A stretch of 64,000 nucleotides of DNA from the NCBI RefSeq assembly GCF_003097135.1, contig NZ_QEQL01000004.1, forward strand, positions 186,001 to 250,000. Direction: 5' to 3'. Position 1 is the first letter of the stretch; each line of letters starts with the position of its first letter. This document shows positions 37,997 through 46,304 of this stretch, piece after piece. Origin of the DNA: Pseudomonas sp. URIL14HWK12:I12. Lineage in GTDB: Bacteria > Pseudomonadota > Gammaproteobacteria > Pseudomonadales > Pseudomonadaceae. The notes under the pieces are model-generated. The model made no database searches. It was not told where the DNA came from and saw only the letters and a list, made by a program, of their open reading frames with translations. The translations under genes were made by a program, and so were the position numbers.

Positions 37997-38434
37997 TCAA
38001 GACGCTGCCCGCACCGTCTCCAGATGGATGCTGGTTTCCGACTGGCTGATGCCCTTGATCAGGCGGATACGCTCCAGCGCTCGGGCCAGCTCCGGCAGCG
38101 TCGACACCTGCAGCTCGGCGAGCAGGTCCCAGCGGCCGTTGGTTGCGTGCAGCGCCAGCACGCTGGGCTCGCCCAACAGCGATGCCGTCACGCGCCGGGC
38201 GTCGTTGCCCTCGATGGCAATGCTCATCCAGGCCTGCAGCCCGCCGGTGTCGGCCTCCGGGCGAAGGCGCACCGTATAGCCCACGATCATCCCGGCATCT
38301 TCGAGCCGGCGCAGGCGGTTGTTCACGGTGCCGCGTGAGACGCCCAAGCGCGTAGCCAAGGTGGCGATACTTTCACGGGCGTTATGGCGCAGCAGGGAGA
38401 TGAGTTTCTGATCGATCTGATCGAGGTTGTACAT
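37997..38434 (-). CDS. Lrp/AsnC-family transcriptional regulator
   Basis: A 145-residue regulator with an N-terminal helix-turn-helix (SIATLATRLGVSRGTVNNRL, about 22-41) and a C-terminal RAM ligand-binding domain (GGLQAWMSIAIEGN..., TGRWDLLAELQ-like stretch). The ATG (MYNLDQIDQKLI) was preferred to an upstream ATG that would add a non-conserved leader. It is divergent from the arginase operon across 115 bases, so it very likely controls those genes in response to arginine or a related amino acid. Confidence 0.9.
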   Translation of the reverse strand: MYNLDQIDQKLISLLRHNARESIATLATRLGVSRGTVNNRLRRLEDAGMIVGYTVRLRPEADTGGLQAWMSIAIEGNDARRVTASLLGEPSVLALHATNGRWDLLAELQVSTLPELARALERIRLIKGISQSETSIHLETVRAAS

Positions 38435-38549
38435 ATCGCTATTCTCGCCAATCAAAATGCCAAAAATCATGCTGTTTTAACACAAAGTTGCCGATTTGGA
38501 TTGCCGCCAGGGCATGAGAGCCTTTTGCATCACACAAGCAGGAGGCAGC

Positions 38550-39503
38550 ATGCCCATAACCACAAGAACCCTCTCCCCTGTTCACGCCGCGCTGATTGGC
38601 GTACCCACCGATGTCGGCGCCGGCTGCCTTGGGGCGGCCATGGGCCCGGCTGCGCTGCGCGTGGCCCAATTGGTACCGGCGCTGGCGCAGTTTAACGTGC
38701 AGGTGCTCGACACCGGCGACCTCACCGGCCCGGCCAACCCCCGTTCCGGCCGTGAGCCGGCCAACGAGGGCCTGCGCAACCTGGCCGAATGCGTCGCATG
38801 GAACCAGGCCACCCATGACGCGGTGTATGCGCAGCTGCGCCAGGGCCGCGTACCGATCATGGTCGGCGGCGACCACACCCTGGCGACCGGCTCCATCAGC
38901 GCGGTCGCCCGCCACTGCCGCGAGGCCGGCAAGCGCCTGCGAGTGATCTGGCTGGACGCTCACTCCGACTGCAACACGCCCGACATTTCCCCCAGCGGCA
39001 ATGTGCACGGCATTCCGGTAGCCAGCCTCTGCGGCCTCGGCCCGCAGGCCCTGGCGAACCTGGCCGGGCACCTGCCCGCGCTCGATGCCCGCGACATCCG
39101 CCAGGTCGGGCAGCGCAGCGTGGACGATGCAGAGAAACGAATGATCCAGCAGTTGGGCCTGGAGGTGTACGACATGCGCGCGGTGGACGAGCTGGGCATG
39201 CGTGCGGTGATGCAGCGCGCCCTGGCCGACCTCACTGACGACTATCACCTGCACGTGAGCTTCGATGTCGACTTCCTTGACCCGGACATCGCCCCCGGCA
39301 CCGGCACCACCGTGCGCGGCGGCCCGAACTACCGGGAGGCGCAACTGTGCATGGAGATGATCGCCGACACCGGGCTTCTGGCCTCGCTGGACATCGTCGA
39401 GCTGAACCCGGCGCTGGACATTCGCAACCAGACGGCCGAGCTGATGGTGGACCTGATCCAGAGTCTGTTCGGCAAGAGCACCCTGGCCAGGCCCACGCGC
39501 TGA
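38550..39503 (+). CDS. rocF: arginase
   Basis: Arginase hydrolyses arginine to ornithine and urea. The 317-residue protein has the binuclear manganese ligands of the ureohydrolase family: GGDHT (106-110), DAHSDCN (Asp136, His138, Asp140) and SFDVDFLDP later. The arginase-specific SGNVHGIP segment (149-156) favours arginase over agmatinase. A GGAGG ribosome site stands 5 bases from the ATG. It is first in an arginase-permease-cyclodeaminase cluster, which supports the substrate call. Confidence 0.92.
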   Translation: MPITTRTLSPVHAALIGVPTDVGAGCLGAAMGPAALRVAQLVPALAQFNVQVLDTGDLTGPANPRSGREPANEGLRNLAECVAWNQATHDAVYAQLRQGRVPIMVGGDHTLATGSISAVARHCREAGKRLRVIWLDAHSDCNTPDISPSGNVHGIPVASLCGLGPQALANLAGHLPALDARDIRQVGQRSVDDAEKRMIQQLGLEVYDMRAVDELGMRAVMQRALADLTDDYHLHVSFDVDFLDPDIAPGTGTTVRGGPNYREAQLCMEMIADTGLLASLDIVELNPALDIRNQTAELMVDLIQSLFGKSTLARPTR

Positions 39504-39560
39504 GCACCCCGCCCAGCCCTCGTACCTCATCGACGCCCCACAACCAACAAGAGCCCGACC

Positions 39561-41048
39561 ATGGCCCATAGCATCGATCAGCGCATCACCTCGGTACCTG
39601 AACCTGAAGCGCCGCACCTGCAACGCAAGCTCAAGGCGCGCCACCTCACCATGATCGCCCTGGGCGGGGCCATCGGCACGGGGCTGTTCGTCGCCTCCGG
39701 CGCCACCATCGCCCAGGCCGGGCCCGGCGGCGCCCTGCTGGCCTACGTGCTGATCGGGGTGATGGTGTACTTCATCATGACCAGCCTGGGTGAGCTGGCG
39801 GCCTTCATGCCGGTGTCCGGCTCATTCGCCACCTACGGGGCCCGTTACGTGGACGAAGGCTTCGGCTTCGCCCTGGGCTGGAACTTCTGGTATTCCTGGG
39901 CCATTACCGTGGCGGTGGACCTGGTAGCCGTGCAACTGGTAATGGCCTACTGGTTCCCGGGGGTGCCCGGCGCCGCCTGGAGCGCTCTGTTCCTGGCCTT
40001 GATGTTCGGCCTGAACGCGGTGTCGGTCAAAGGCTTCGGCGAAAGCGAATACTGGTTTTCGCTGATCAAGGTGGTGGCGGTGGTGGCGTTCATCGTCACC
40101 GGGATTGCCATGCTGCTGGGCATCATTCAGGGCGGTGAGCACGCCGGGGTGGCCAACTGGACGATCGGCGAGGCGCCGTTCGCCGGCAATTTCGCGACCC
40201 TGCTGGGGGTGGCGATGATCGTGGCGTTTTCCTTTCAGGGCACCGAATTCGTCGGTATCGCCGCCGGCGAGTCGGAAAACCCACGGGTTAACGTGCCCAA
40301 GGCGGTGAACCAGGTGTTCTGGCGCATCCTGCTTTTCTACGTGCTGGCCATCGTGGTGATCGGCCTGCTGATCCCCTATACCGACCCGCAGCTGTTGCGC
40401 AACGACGTTGGCGACATCGCCGTGAGCCCTTTCACCTTGGTGTTCGAGCATGCCGGGCTGCTCAGTGCAGCGGCGGTGATGAACGCCGTGATCCTGACCT
40501 CGGTGCTTTCGGCAGGCAATTCCGGCCTCTACGCGGCCACCCGCATGCTCTACAACCTCGCCCGCGAGGGCAAGGCACCACGGGCGCTGGGGCGGTTGAC
40601 CCACAATGGCGTACCGCTCAATGCCCTGCTGGCCACAGTGGCGCTGGCGGCGCTGTGCTTCGTCAGCACCGTTGCCAGCCCCCAAGAGGTATACATCTGG
40701 CTGCTCAACACCGCCGGCATGACTGAATTCATCATCTGGCTGAGCATCGCGGTGAGCCACTACCGCTTCCGCAAGGGGTACCTGCTGCAAGGCCGCGACC
40801 TCTCCCAACTGCCCTACCGCGCCCGGTTGTTTCCGTTCGGGCCGATCTTCGCCTTCGCGCTGTGCCTGCTGATCACTCTGGGGCAGAACTACCAGGCATT
40901 CCTGCAAGACCGCATCGATTGGTACGGCGCTGCTGCCACCTACCTGGGCATTCCGCTGTTCCTGCTGATCTGGCTGGGGTATCGGCTCCGGCACAAGAGC
41001 CGGCTGGTGCCCTACCGGCAGATGGACTTCAGCGAAACCACCGACTGA
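39561..41048 (+). CDS. amino acid permease, probably arginine/lysine type
   Basis: A 495-residue APC-superfamily transporter with 12 predicted helices. It has the LTMIALGGAIGTGLFVASG signature in helix 1 and AFSFQGTEFVGIAAGESENP in the middle, both as in LysP-like basic amino acid permeases. It sits between arginase and ornithine cyclodeaminase, so arginine or ornithine uptake is the natural inference. It follows arginase by 57 bases. Confidence 0.88.
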   Translation: MAHSIDQRITSVPEPEAPHLQRKLKARHLTMIALGGAIGTGLFVASGATIAQAGPGGALLAYVLIGVMVYFIMTSLGELAAFMPVSGSFATYGARYVDEGFGFALGWNFWYSWAITVAVDLVAVQLVMAYWFPGVPGAAWSALFLALMFGLNAVSVKGFGESEYWFSLIKVVAVVAFIVTGIAMLLGIIQGGEHAGVANWTIGEAPFAGNFATLLGVAMIVAFSFQGTEFVGIAAGESENPRVNVPKAVNQVFWRILLFYVLAIVVIGLLIPYTDPQLLRNDVGDIAVSPFTLVFEHAGLLSAAAVMNAVILTSVLSAGNSGLYAATRMLYNLAREGKAPRALGRLTHNGVPLNALLATVALAALCFVSTVASPQEVYIWLLNTAGMTEFIIWLSIAVSHYRFRKGYLLQGRDLSQLPYRARLFPFGPIFAFALCLLITLGQNYQAFLQDRIDWYGAAATYLGIPLFLLIWLGYRLRHKSRLVPYRQMDFSETTD

Positions 41049-41113
41049 CCCGAGGTGCGCCATAGCCGCCTCGCCCGCTTACCCGAAACTCGACGATAAA
41101 AAAGGACCGCACC

Positions 41114-42160
41114 ATGACTCATTACCTGGACGTCACCGACCTCGCCCGCCTGGTCAATCGCAAAGGCCTGCCCGCCATGCTCGAAGAGATGGCCGAATAC
41201 ATCCGCCAGGACTACCTGCGCTGGCACGACTTCGAAAAATGCGCGCGCCTGGCCAACCATTCACCTGATGGCGTGATTGAGCTGATGCCAGCCTCCGATG
41301 CCAACCTCTATGCCTTCAAGTACGTCAACGGCCACCCCAAGAACACGCATCAGGGCATGCTCACCGTCATGGCCTTCGGCGCCTTGGGCGATGTCGACAC
41401 CGGCAAGCCCTTGCTGTTGAGCGAAATGACCCTGACCACCGCCATCCGCACCGCCGCCACCTCGGCCCTGGCCGCCCGCCACTTGGCCCGGCCGAACAGC
41501 CGGTGCATGGCATTGATCGGCAACGGCGCCCAGAGCGAATTCCAGGCAATCGCCTTTCACGCGCTGCTGGGCATCGAGGAGATCCGCCTGTTCGACATTG
41601 ACCCGCAGGCTACGGCCAAGCTGGCTGAAAACCTGGCGGCCTACCCGGGCCTGCGCCTGGTCCGTGCCGATTCCGTGGCACAAGCGGTGCGTGGCGCCGA
41701 TATCGTTACCACGGTCACGGCCGACAAAGCCTACGCCACCATCCTCACGCCGGAGATGATCGAGCCCGGCATGCACCTGAATGCGGTTGGCGGCGACTGC
41801 CCAGGCAAGACCGAGCTGCACCGCGAGATCGTCGAGCGGGCGCGGGTGATCGTTGAATACGAACCCCAGAGCCGTATCGAAGGCGAGATCCAGCAGATGC
41901 CGGCCGATTCGCCGGTCACTGAATTCTGGCAAGTGGTCAGCGGGGCCGAGGCAGGCCGCCAGAGCGATGAGCAGGTCACGTTGTTCGACTCGGTGGGCTT
42001 CGCCATCGAAGATTACTCGGCGCTGCGCTATGTGATGGATGCAGCGAAGGCCCTGGGAATCGGCCGGGCCATTGAGTTGGTACCAGCGCTGGCCGATCCC
42101 AAGAACCTCTATGCCCTGCTGCAACCAGCCGTGGCGCAGGTCGAGAAGAAACGCGCCTGA
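41114..42160 (+). CDS. ocd: ornithine cyclodeaminase
   Basis: Ornithine cyclodeaminase turns ornithine into proline and ammonia using bound NAD. The 348-residue protein has the mu-crystallin/OCD fold with the Rossmann motif MALIGNGAQSEFQAIAFHAL, a substrate-binding KYVNGHPKN element and MHLNAVGGDCPGKTEL, all characteristic of OCD rather than of alanine dehydrogenase relatives. A long C-terminal region is present, as in Pseudomonas OCD. Together with arginase it completes arginine to proline in two steps. Confidence 0.93.
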   Translation: MTHYLDVTDLARLVNRKGLPAMLEEMAEYIRQDYLRWHDFEKCARLANHSPDGVIELMPASDANLYAFKYVNGHPKNTHQGMLTVMAFGALGDVDTGKPLLLSEMTLTTAIRTAATSALAARHLARPNSRCMALIGNGAQSEFQAIAFHALLGIEEIRLFDIDPQATAKLAENLAAYPGLRLVRADSVAQAVRGADIVTTVTADKAYATILTPEMIEPGMHLNAVGGDCPGKTELHREIVERARVIVEYEPQSRIEGEIQQMPADSPVTEFWQVVSGAEAGRQSDEQVTLFDSVGFAIEDYSALRYVMDAAKALGIGRAIELVPALADPKNLYALLQPAVAQVEKKRA

Positions 42161-42194
42161 GGCAGGTCAATCCGTGCGAGGGTGGCTGACCCTA

Positions 42195-42277
42195 CACGTC
42201 GCCCGGCAAGCCGGCCTCCCACAAACACCCAGCAGCGCCGCTTACCCCTGTGGGAGGGCGGCTTGCCGGGCGACGTG
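42195..42277. repeat. REP inverted pair
   Basis: Two 29-base arms (42195-42223 and 42249-42277) are reverse complements with a single mismatch, separated by 25 bases. The core is CCCGGCAAGCCG. It lies between the converging ocd and CoA-transferase genes and could form a strong stem in either transcript, so it may also terminate transcription or protect 3' ends. Confidence 0.8.
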
Positions 42278-42289
42278 CAGGCCAGCGCT

Positions 42290-42949
42290 TCAGGTAAAGG
42301 TCATCTCGGGAATCTCGCCTTCAACCACCAGCTTCCCCGCCGTCCTGGCCTTGATCTCCTCCACACTCACCCCCGGCGCTCGCTCGCGTAACACGAAGGC
42401 GCCGTCGATAATCTCGAGCCAGGCAAGGTCGGTGAGCACTTGGCGGATGCACCCGGCACCCGTCAGCGGCAGCGTGCACTGCGGCAGGAGCTTGGATTCG
42501 CCGTCTTTGGACGCATGAGTCATCACCACGATGATGTTCTCGGCACCGGCTACCAGGTCCATGGCGCCGCCCATGCCCTTGACCAGCTTGCCAGGGATCA
42601 TCCACGAGGCGATGTTGCCGTGCACATCCACCTCGAACGCGCCGAGCACGGTCAGGTCCACATGGCCGCCGCGGATCATCGCGAAGGACGTGGCCGAGTC
42701 GAAGATCGACGCCCCGGCACGGGCGGTGACGGTTTGTTTGCCGGCATTGATCATGTCGGCATCCACCGTGGCCTCGGTGGGGAACTCGCCCATGCCCAGC
42801 AGGCCGTTTTCCGACTGCAGCATCACGTCCATGCCGGGGGGCACATAGTTGGCCACCAGGGTCGGGATGCCGATGCCCAGGTTCACGTAGTAGCCGTCCT
42901 GAAGTTCGCGCGCCACGCGCTGGGCCATTTGTTCGCGGGTCAGTGCCAT
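42290..42949 (-). CDS. scoB: 3-oxoacid CoA-transferase subunit B
   Basis: The 219-residue beta subunit carries the family I CoA-transferase catalytic motif QSENGLLGMG with Glu47, and the GIGIPTLVANYVP and HASKDGESKLLPQCTLPLTG segments of succinyl-CoA:acetoacetate transferases. It activates acetoacetate with succinyl-CoA. It follows scoA by 10 bases. The PcaJ-type beta-ketoadipate transferase is less likely given sequence style and neighbours (3-hydroxybutyrate dehydrogenase nearby). Confidence 0.9.
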   Translation of the reverse strand: MALTREQMAQRVARELQDGYYVNLGIGIPTLVANYVPPGMDVMLQSENGLLGMGEFPTEATVDADMINAGKQTVTARAGASIFDSATSFAMIRGGHVDLTVLGAFEVDVHGNIASWMIPGKLVKGMGGAMDLVAGAENIIVVMTHASKDGESKLLPQCTLPLTGAGCIRQVLTDLAWLEIIDGAFVLRERAPGVSVEEIKARTAGKLVVEGEIPEMTFT

Positions 42950-42959
42950 GGTGTTGTCC

Positions 42960-43658
42960 TCACGCCTTCAAGGTGCGTTTTTCGATGCGTTTTTCGAAGC
43001 GGCCCTGGATCACCCGGTCCACGAAGATCGCTGGGGTATGGATGTGCGCCGGGTCCAGCTCGCCGGGGGCGACGATCTCTTCCACCTCCACCACCGTAAT
43101 GCGCCCGGCGCTGGCCACCAGTGGGTTGAAATTCTGCGCGGTGTGGCGGTAGACCACGTTGCCGAAATGGTCAGCCTTCCAGCCTTTGACGATGGCGAAA
43201 TCGCCGGTGATGGCCCGTTCCATCAGGTAGTGCCGGCCGTCGAATTCGCGCACCTCCTTGCCATCGGCCACGGGCGTACCCACCCCGGTGGCGGTAAAGA
43301 ATGCGGGAATACCGGCGCCGCCGGCACGCAGCTTCTCGGCCAGCGTGCCCTGTGGAGTGAGCTCCACTTCCAGCTCGCCACTGAGCAGTTGCTGCTCGAA
43401 CAGCGCGTTTTCACCCACATAGGAGGCGATCATCTTGCGGATCTGCCGGTCTTCAAGCAGCACCCCCAGGCCGAAGCCGTCTACACCGCAGTTGTTGGAG
43501 ACCACCGTAAGGTCACGCACCCCGAGCGTGCGAATGTGCGCGATAAGGTTCTCCGGAATCCCACAGAGGCCAAAACCGCCTGCCAGCACGGTCATGCCGC
43601 TGGCCAGGCCCGCCAGGGCCTCCTCGTAGGAATACACACGTTTGTCGAGCCCAGCCAT
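42960..43658 (-). CDS. scoA: 3-oxoacid CoA-transferase subunit A
   Basis: The 232-residue alpha subunit begins [18 protein letters not shown] and has the oxyanion-hole region [17 protein letters not shown], the [20 protein letters not shown] segment and the [21 protein letters not shown]-terminal stretch. With ScoB it forms the acetoacetate-activating transferase. The ATG at 43658 has an AAGGGGTGG ribosome site. It is divergent from a LysR regulator that probably controls it. Confidence 0.92.
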   Translation of the reverse strand: MAGLDKRVYSYEEALAGLASGMTVLAGGFGLCGIPENLIAHIRTLGVRDLTVVSNNCGVDGFGLGVLLEDRQIRKMIASYVGENALFEQQLLSGELEVELTPQGTLAEKLRAGGAGIPAFFTATGVGTPVADGKEVREFDGRHYLMERAITGDFAIVKGWKADHFGNVVYRHTAQNFNPLVASAGRITVVEVEEIVAPGELDPAHIHTPAIFVDRVIQGRFEKRIEKRTLKA

Positions 43659-43746
43659 GCTGCCCACCCCTTGTTGTTATTGCGTTGTGCGTTGGCCCAG
43701 TATTGGCTGTTTTGCATCCATTTGTTAATTTTGATTTCGTCATGGA

Positions 43747-43762
43747 TTGTTCTGGAAAACAA
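43747..43762. promoter_or_regulatory. possible LysR-type operator
   Basis: TTGTT-N6-AACAA is a perfect short dyad satisfying the T-N11-A rule in the A+T-rich region between scoA and the divergent LysR gene, 8 bases before the regulator's ATG. It fits an autoregulatory site, predicted by eye only. Confidence 0.35.
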
Positions 43763-43769
43763 ATAAAAG

Positions 43770-44696
43770 ATGAACATCAAGCACCTGCGGGCTTTCGTCG
43801 CTGTAGCCGAGCACCTGAGCTTCGCTCAGGCCGGTGAGCGCCTGCACCTGTCACAGCCAGCGTTGAGCCTGACCATCAAAGCGCTGGAGCAACACCTGGG
43901 CGGCGCTGTGCTGACCCGCTCGACCCGCCATGTAGCCCTCACCCCTGAAGGTGAAACGCTGTTGCCCCTGGCACGGCGCCTGCTCGCCGATTGGGACAAC
44001 ACCGAGGAGCTGCTGCGCCAGCACTTCACCCTGCAAACCGGCCGGGTGTCGATCGCAGCGATGCCTTCGTTCGCCGGCAACCTGTTGCCCCAGGCGCTCA
44101 AGCGCTTTCGCGACCGCCACCCCCGGGTGAACGTGGCCGTGCATGACGTGATCAACGAGCAGGTCCTGGACATGCTGCGCCAGCGCCGGGTGGAGCTAGG
44201 CATCGCCTTCGAACCGCAAAGCCTGCGCGACCTGCACTTCACCCCTCTGTACACGGACCGCTTCGTGGCCGTGGTGCCGAGAGACTCCCCCCTCGCCGCC
44301 CACGCAACCCTCACCTGGGCACAGCTGCGCCAGGCCGATTTCATCACCCTGCAGCGCCCCTCGGCGGTGCGCTTGTTGCTCGAAGAAGAAACGCTCGCCG
44401 CCCACGGCAGGCTCCCGGTGGCCTTCGAATGCCACCAGCTGAGCACTGTGGGCCGCATGGTTGCCAGTGGCCTGGGGGTCAGCGCGGTGCCATCGTTGTG
44501 CATCGGCCAGATGCACGAGCTAGGGGCCTTGTGCAAGCCGCTTGCGGAACCGCACGTGCAACGCAGGATCGGATTGATGCACCTGGGTGAACATGAACTG
44601 TCGACGGCGGCCTTGGCCTTGCAGGACGCGCTAATCAGCGCGGCACTGGCGCCAGCGCCGCTTCACGTGAAGGAGAACGCAGATGAACACCATTGA
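43770..44696 (+). CDS. LysR-family transcriptional regulator
   Basis: The 308-residue regulator has an N-terminal winged helix-turn-helix (LSFAQAGERLHLSQPALSLT, about 16-35) and a periplasmic-binding-like effector domain from about 90. It is divergent from scoAB and overlaps the following aldo/keto reductase gene by 14 bases, so it likely controls both acetoacetate use and the downstream genes. The effector is unknown. Confidence 0.92.
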   Translation: MNIKHLRAFVAVAEHLSFAQAGERLHLSQPALSLTIKALEQHLGGAVLTRSTRHVALTPEGETLLPLARRLLADWDNTEELLRQHFTLQTGRVSIAAMPSFAGNLLPQALKRFRDRHPRVNVAVHDVINEQVLDMLRQRRVELGIAFEPQSLRDLHFTPLYTDRFVAVVPRDSPLAAHATLTWAQLRQADFITLQRPSAVRLLLEEETLAAHGRLPVAFECHQLSTVGRMVASGLGVSAVPSLCIGQMHELGALCKPLAEPHVQRRIGLMHLGEHELSTAALALQDALISAALAPAPLHVKENADEHH

Positions 44697-45501
44697 AATC
44701 GCAGGCCGCCGCGTGCCGAGCATCGGCCAGGGCACCTGGCACATGGGTGAAGACACCCGCCAGCGTGACGCCGAGATCGCCGCACTGCGGCTGGGCATCG
44801 AGCTGGGGCTGACCGTGATCGACACGGCGGAAATGTACGGCGAAGGCGGCGCTGAAGAGGTCGTCGGTGCCGCCATCGCGGGCCTGCGCGAGCAGATCTA
44901 CCTGGTCAGCAAGGTCTACCCGCACAATGCCAGCCGGCAGGGGGTGGTCCAGGCCTGCGAGCGCAGCCTCAAGCGCCTGGGCACCGACCGTATCGACCTG
45001 TATCTGCTGCATTGGCCGGGCGCCTACCCCTTGGAGGAAACGGCCGAGGGTTTCGAGCAACTGCGCGCTGAAGGCAAGATCGGCCACTGGGGTGTGTCCA
45101 ACTTCGACGTGGGCGAGTTGCTTGCGCTGCCGGCCGGCTGCGCCACCAACCAGGTGCTCTACAACCCTGAGGCACGGGGTGTCGAGTTTGATCTGTTGCC
45201 CTGGTGCAGGGAGCATCAGATGCCCGTCATGGCTTACTGCCCGATCGGCCAGGGCGGCCAGTTCCTCGGCCACCCCACGCTCAACGCGCTGGCAGCCAAG
45301 CACCACGTGAGCCCGGCCGAAGTGTGCCTGGCCTGGGTCACCCGTGACGGCAACACCCTGGCCATTCCCAAGGCGGTCGACCCGGTGCACGTGCGCCTGA
45401 ACGCCCGCGCCGCCGAGCTGACCCTGGATGCCGAGGACTTGGCCGCGCTGGACAGCGCCTTCGCTGCCCCAACACGCAAACAGCGGCTGCGCATGGTCTA
45501 G
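44683..45501 (+). CDS. aldo/keto reductase
   Basis: The 272-residue (beta/alpha)8 oxidoreductase has the full catalytic tetrad: Asp47 and Tyr52 in DTAEMYGEG, Lys77 in VSKVYPHN and His110 in LYLLHWPG. NADPH would be held by the late IPKAVDPVHV segment. It starts inside the end of the LysR gene with its own AAGGAGA ribosome site and is followed 27 bases later by 3-hydroxybutyrate dehydrogenase. Substrate unknown, possibly a keto acid or aldehyde of the same pathway. Confidence 0.9.
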   Translation: MNTIEIAGRRVPSIGQGTWHMGEDTRQRDAEIAALRLGIELGLTVIDTAEMYGEGGAEEVVGAAIAGLREQIYLVSKVYPHNASRQGVVQACERSLKRLGTDRIDLYLLHWPGAYPLEETAEGFEQLRAEGKIGHWGVSNFDVGELLALPAGCATNQVLYNPEARGVEFDLLPWCREHQMPVMAYCPIGQGGQFLGHPTLNALAAKHHVSPAEVCLAWVTRDGNTLAIPKAVDPVHVRLNARAAELTLDAEDLAALDSAFAAPTRKQRLRMV

Positions 45502-45528
45502 CGATATCGTCTACATGAAGGAGTCCTC

Positions 45529-46299
45529 ATGAGCCTGATTGGTAAAACTGCCTTGATCACTGGGTCTACCAGCGGCATCGGCCTGGGCATCGCCGACGTG
45601 CTCGCCCGCGCCGGTGCAAGCGTTGTGCTCAACGGGTTCGGCGACAGCCAGCAGGCTGTCCGGCACGTGCAGCGGCACGGCGGCCGCGTCGGCTTTCACG
45701 GCGCCGACTTGACCGACCCGGTACAGGTGGAGCAAATGTTCGACTACGCACGGCGCGATGTCGGCCACGTCGATATCCTGGTCAACAACGCAGGCATCCA
45801 GCATGTGGCCACCGTCGAGGCCTTTGCCCCGGAACGCTGGGATGCGGTCATCGCCCTCAATTTATCGGCGGTGTTTCATTGCACGCGCCTGGCACTGCCT
45901 TCGATGAAGGCACGCAACTGGGGGCGGGTCATCAATGTGGCTTCGGTCCACGGCAACGTGGGTTCGGTAGGCAAGGTGGCCTATGTGGCAGCCAAGCACG
46001 GCGTGCTAGGCCTGACCAAAGTAGTCGCCCTGGAAAACGCCCAAACCGGGGTGACCTGCAATGCCATCTGCCCCGGCTGGGTGCTCACCCCGCTGGTGCA
46101 GCAACAGATCGATGCCCGCGTGGCCGCGGGCGAAAGCCTTGAGCACGCGCGCCAGGCGCTGCTGGCCGAGAAGCAGCCTTCGCAGGCTTTCGTGACGCCG
46201 GAGCAATTGGGCGAACTGGCGCTGTTCCTGTGCAGCGACGCCGCCGAGCAGGTGCGGGGCGCTGCGTGGAACGTCGATGGCGGGTGGCTGGCCCAGTGA
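45529..46299 (+). CDS. hbdH: D-3-hydroxybutyrate dehydrogenase
   Basis: A 256-residue short-chain dehydrogenase with the NAD motif TGSTSGIGLGIA (11-22), NNAGI (86-90) and catalytic Ser139, Tyr152 and Lys156 (AYVAAKHG). The C-terminal stretch CPGWVLTPLVQQQID with the long EHARQALLAEKQPS loop is characteristic of 3-hydroxybutyrate dehydrogenases. It oxidises 3-hydroxybutyrate to acetoacetate, the substrate of ScoAB nearby. It has a clear AAGGAG ribosome site. Confidence 0.9.
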   Translation: MSLIGKTALITGSTSGIGLGIADVLARAGASVVLNGFGDSQQAVRHVQRHGGRVGFHGADLTDPVQVEQMFDYARRDVGHVDILVNNAGIQHVATVEAFAPERWDAVIALNLSAVFHCTRLALPSMKARNWGRVINVASVHGNVGSVGKVAYVAAKHGVLGLTKVVALENAQTGVTCNAICPGWVLTPLVQQQIDARVAAGESLEHARQALLAEKQPSQAFVTPEQLGELALFLCSDAAEQVRGAAWNVDGGWLAQ

Positions 46300-46304
46300 C
46301 AGCC

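Noticed and set aside
42290..43658. PcaIJ beta-ketoadipate CoA-transferase
   Set aside because: The subunit sequences read as the succinyl-CoA:acetoacetate type, and no other catechol-pathway gene is nearby, while 3-hydroxybutyrate dehydrogenase is.
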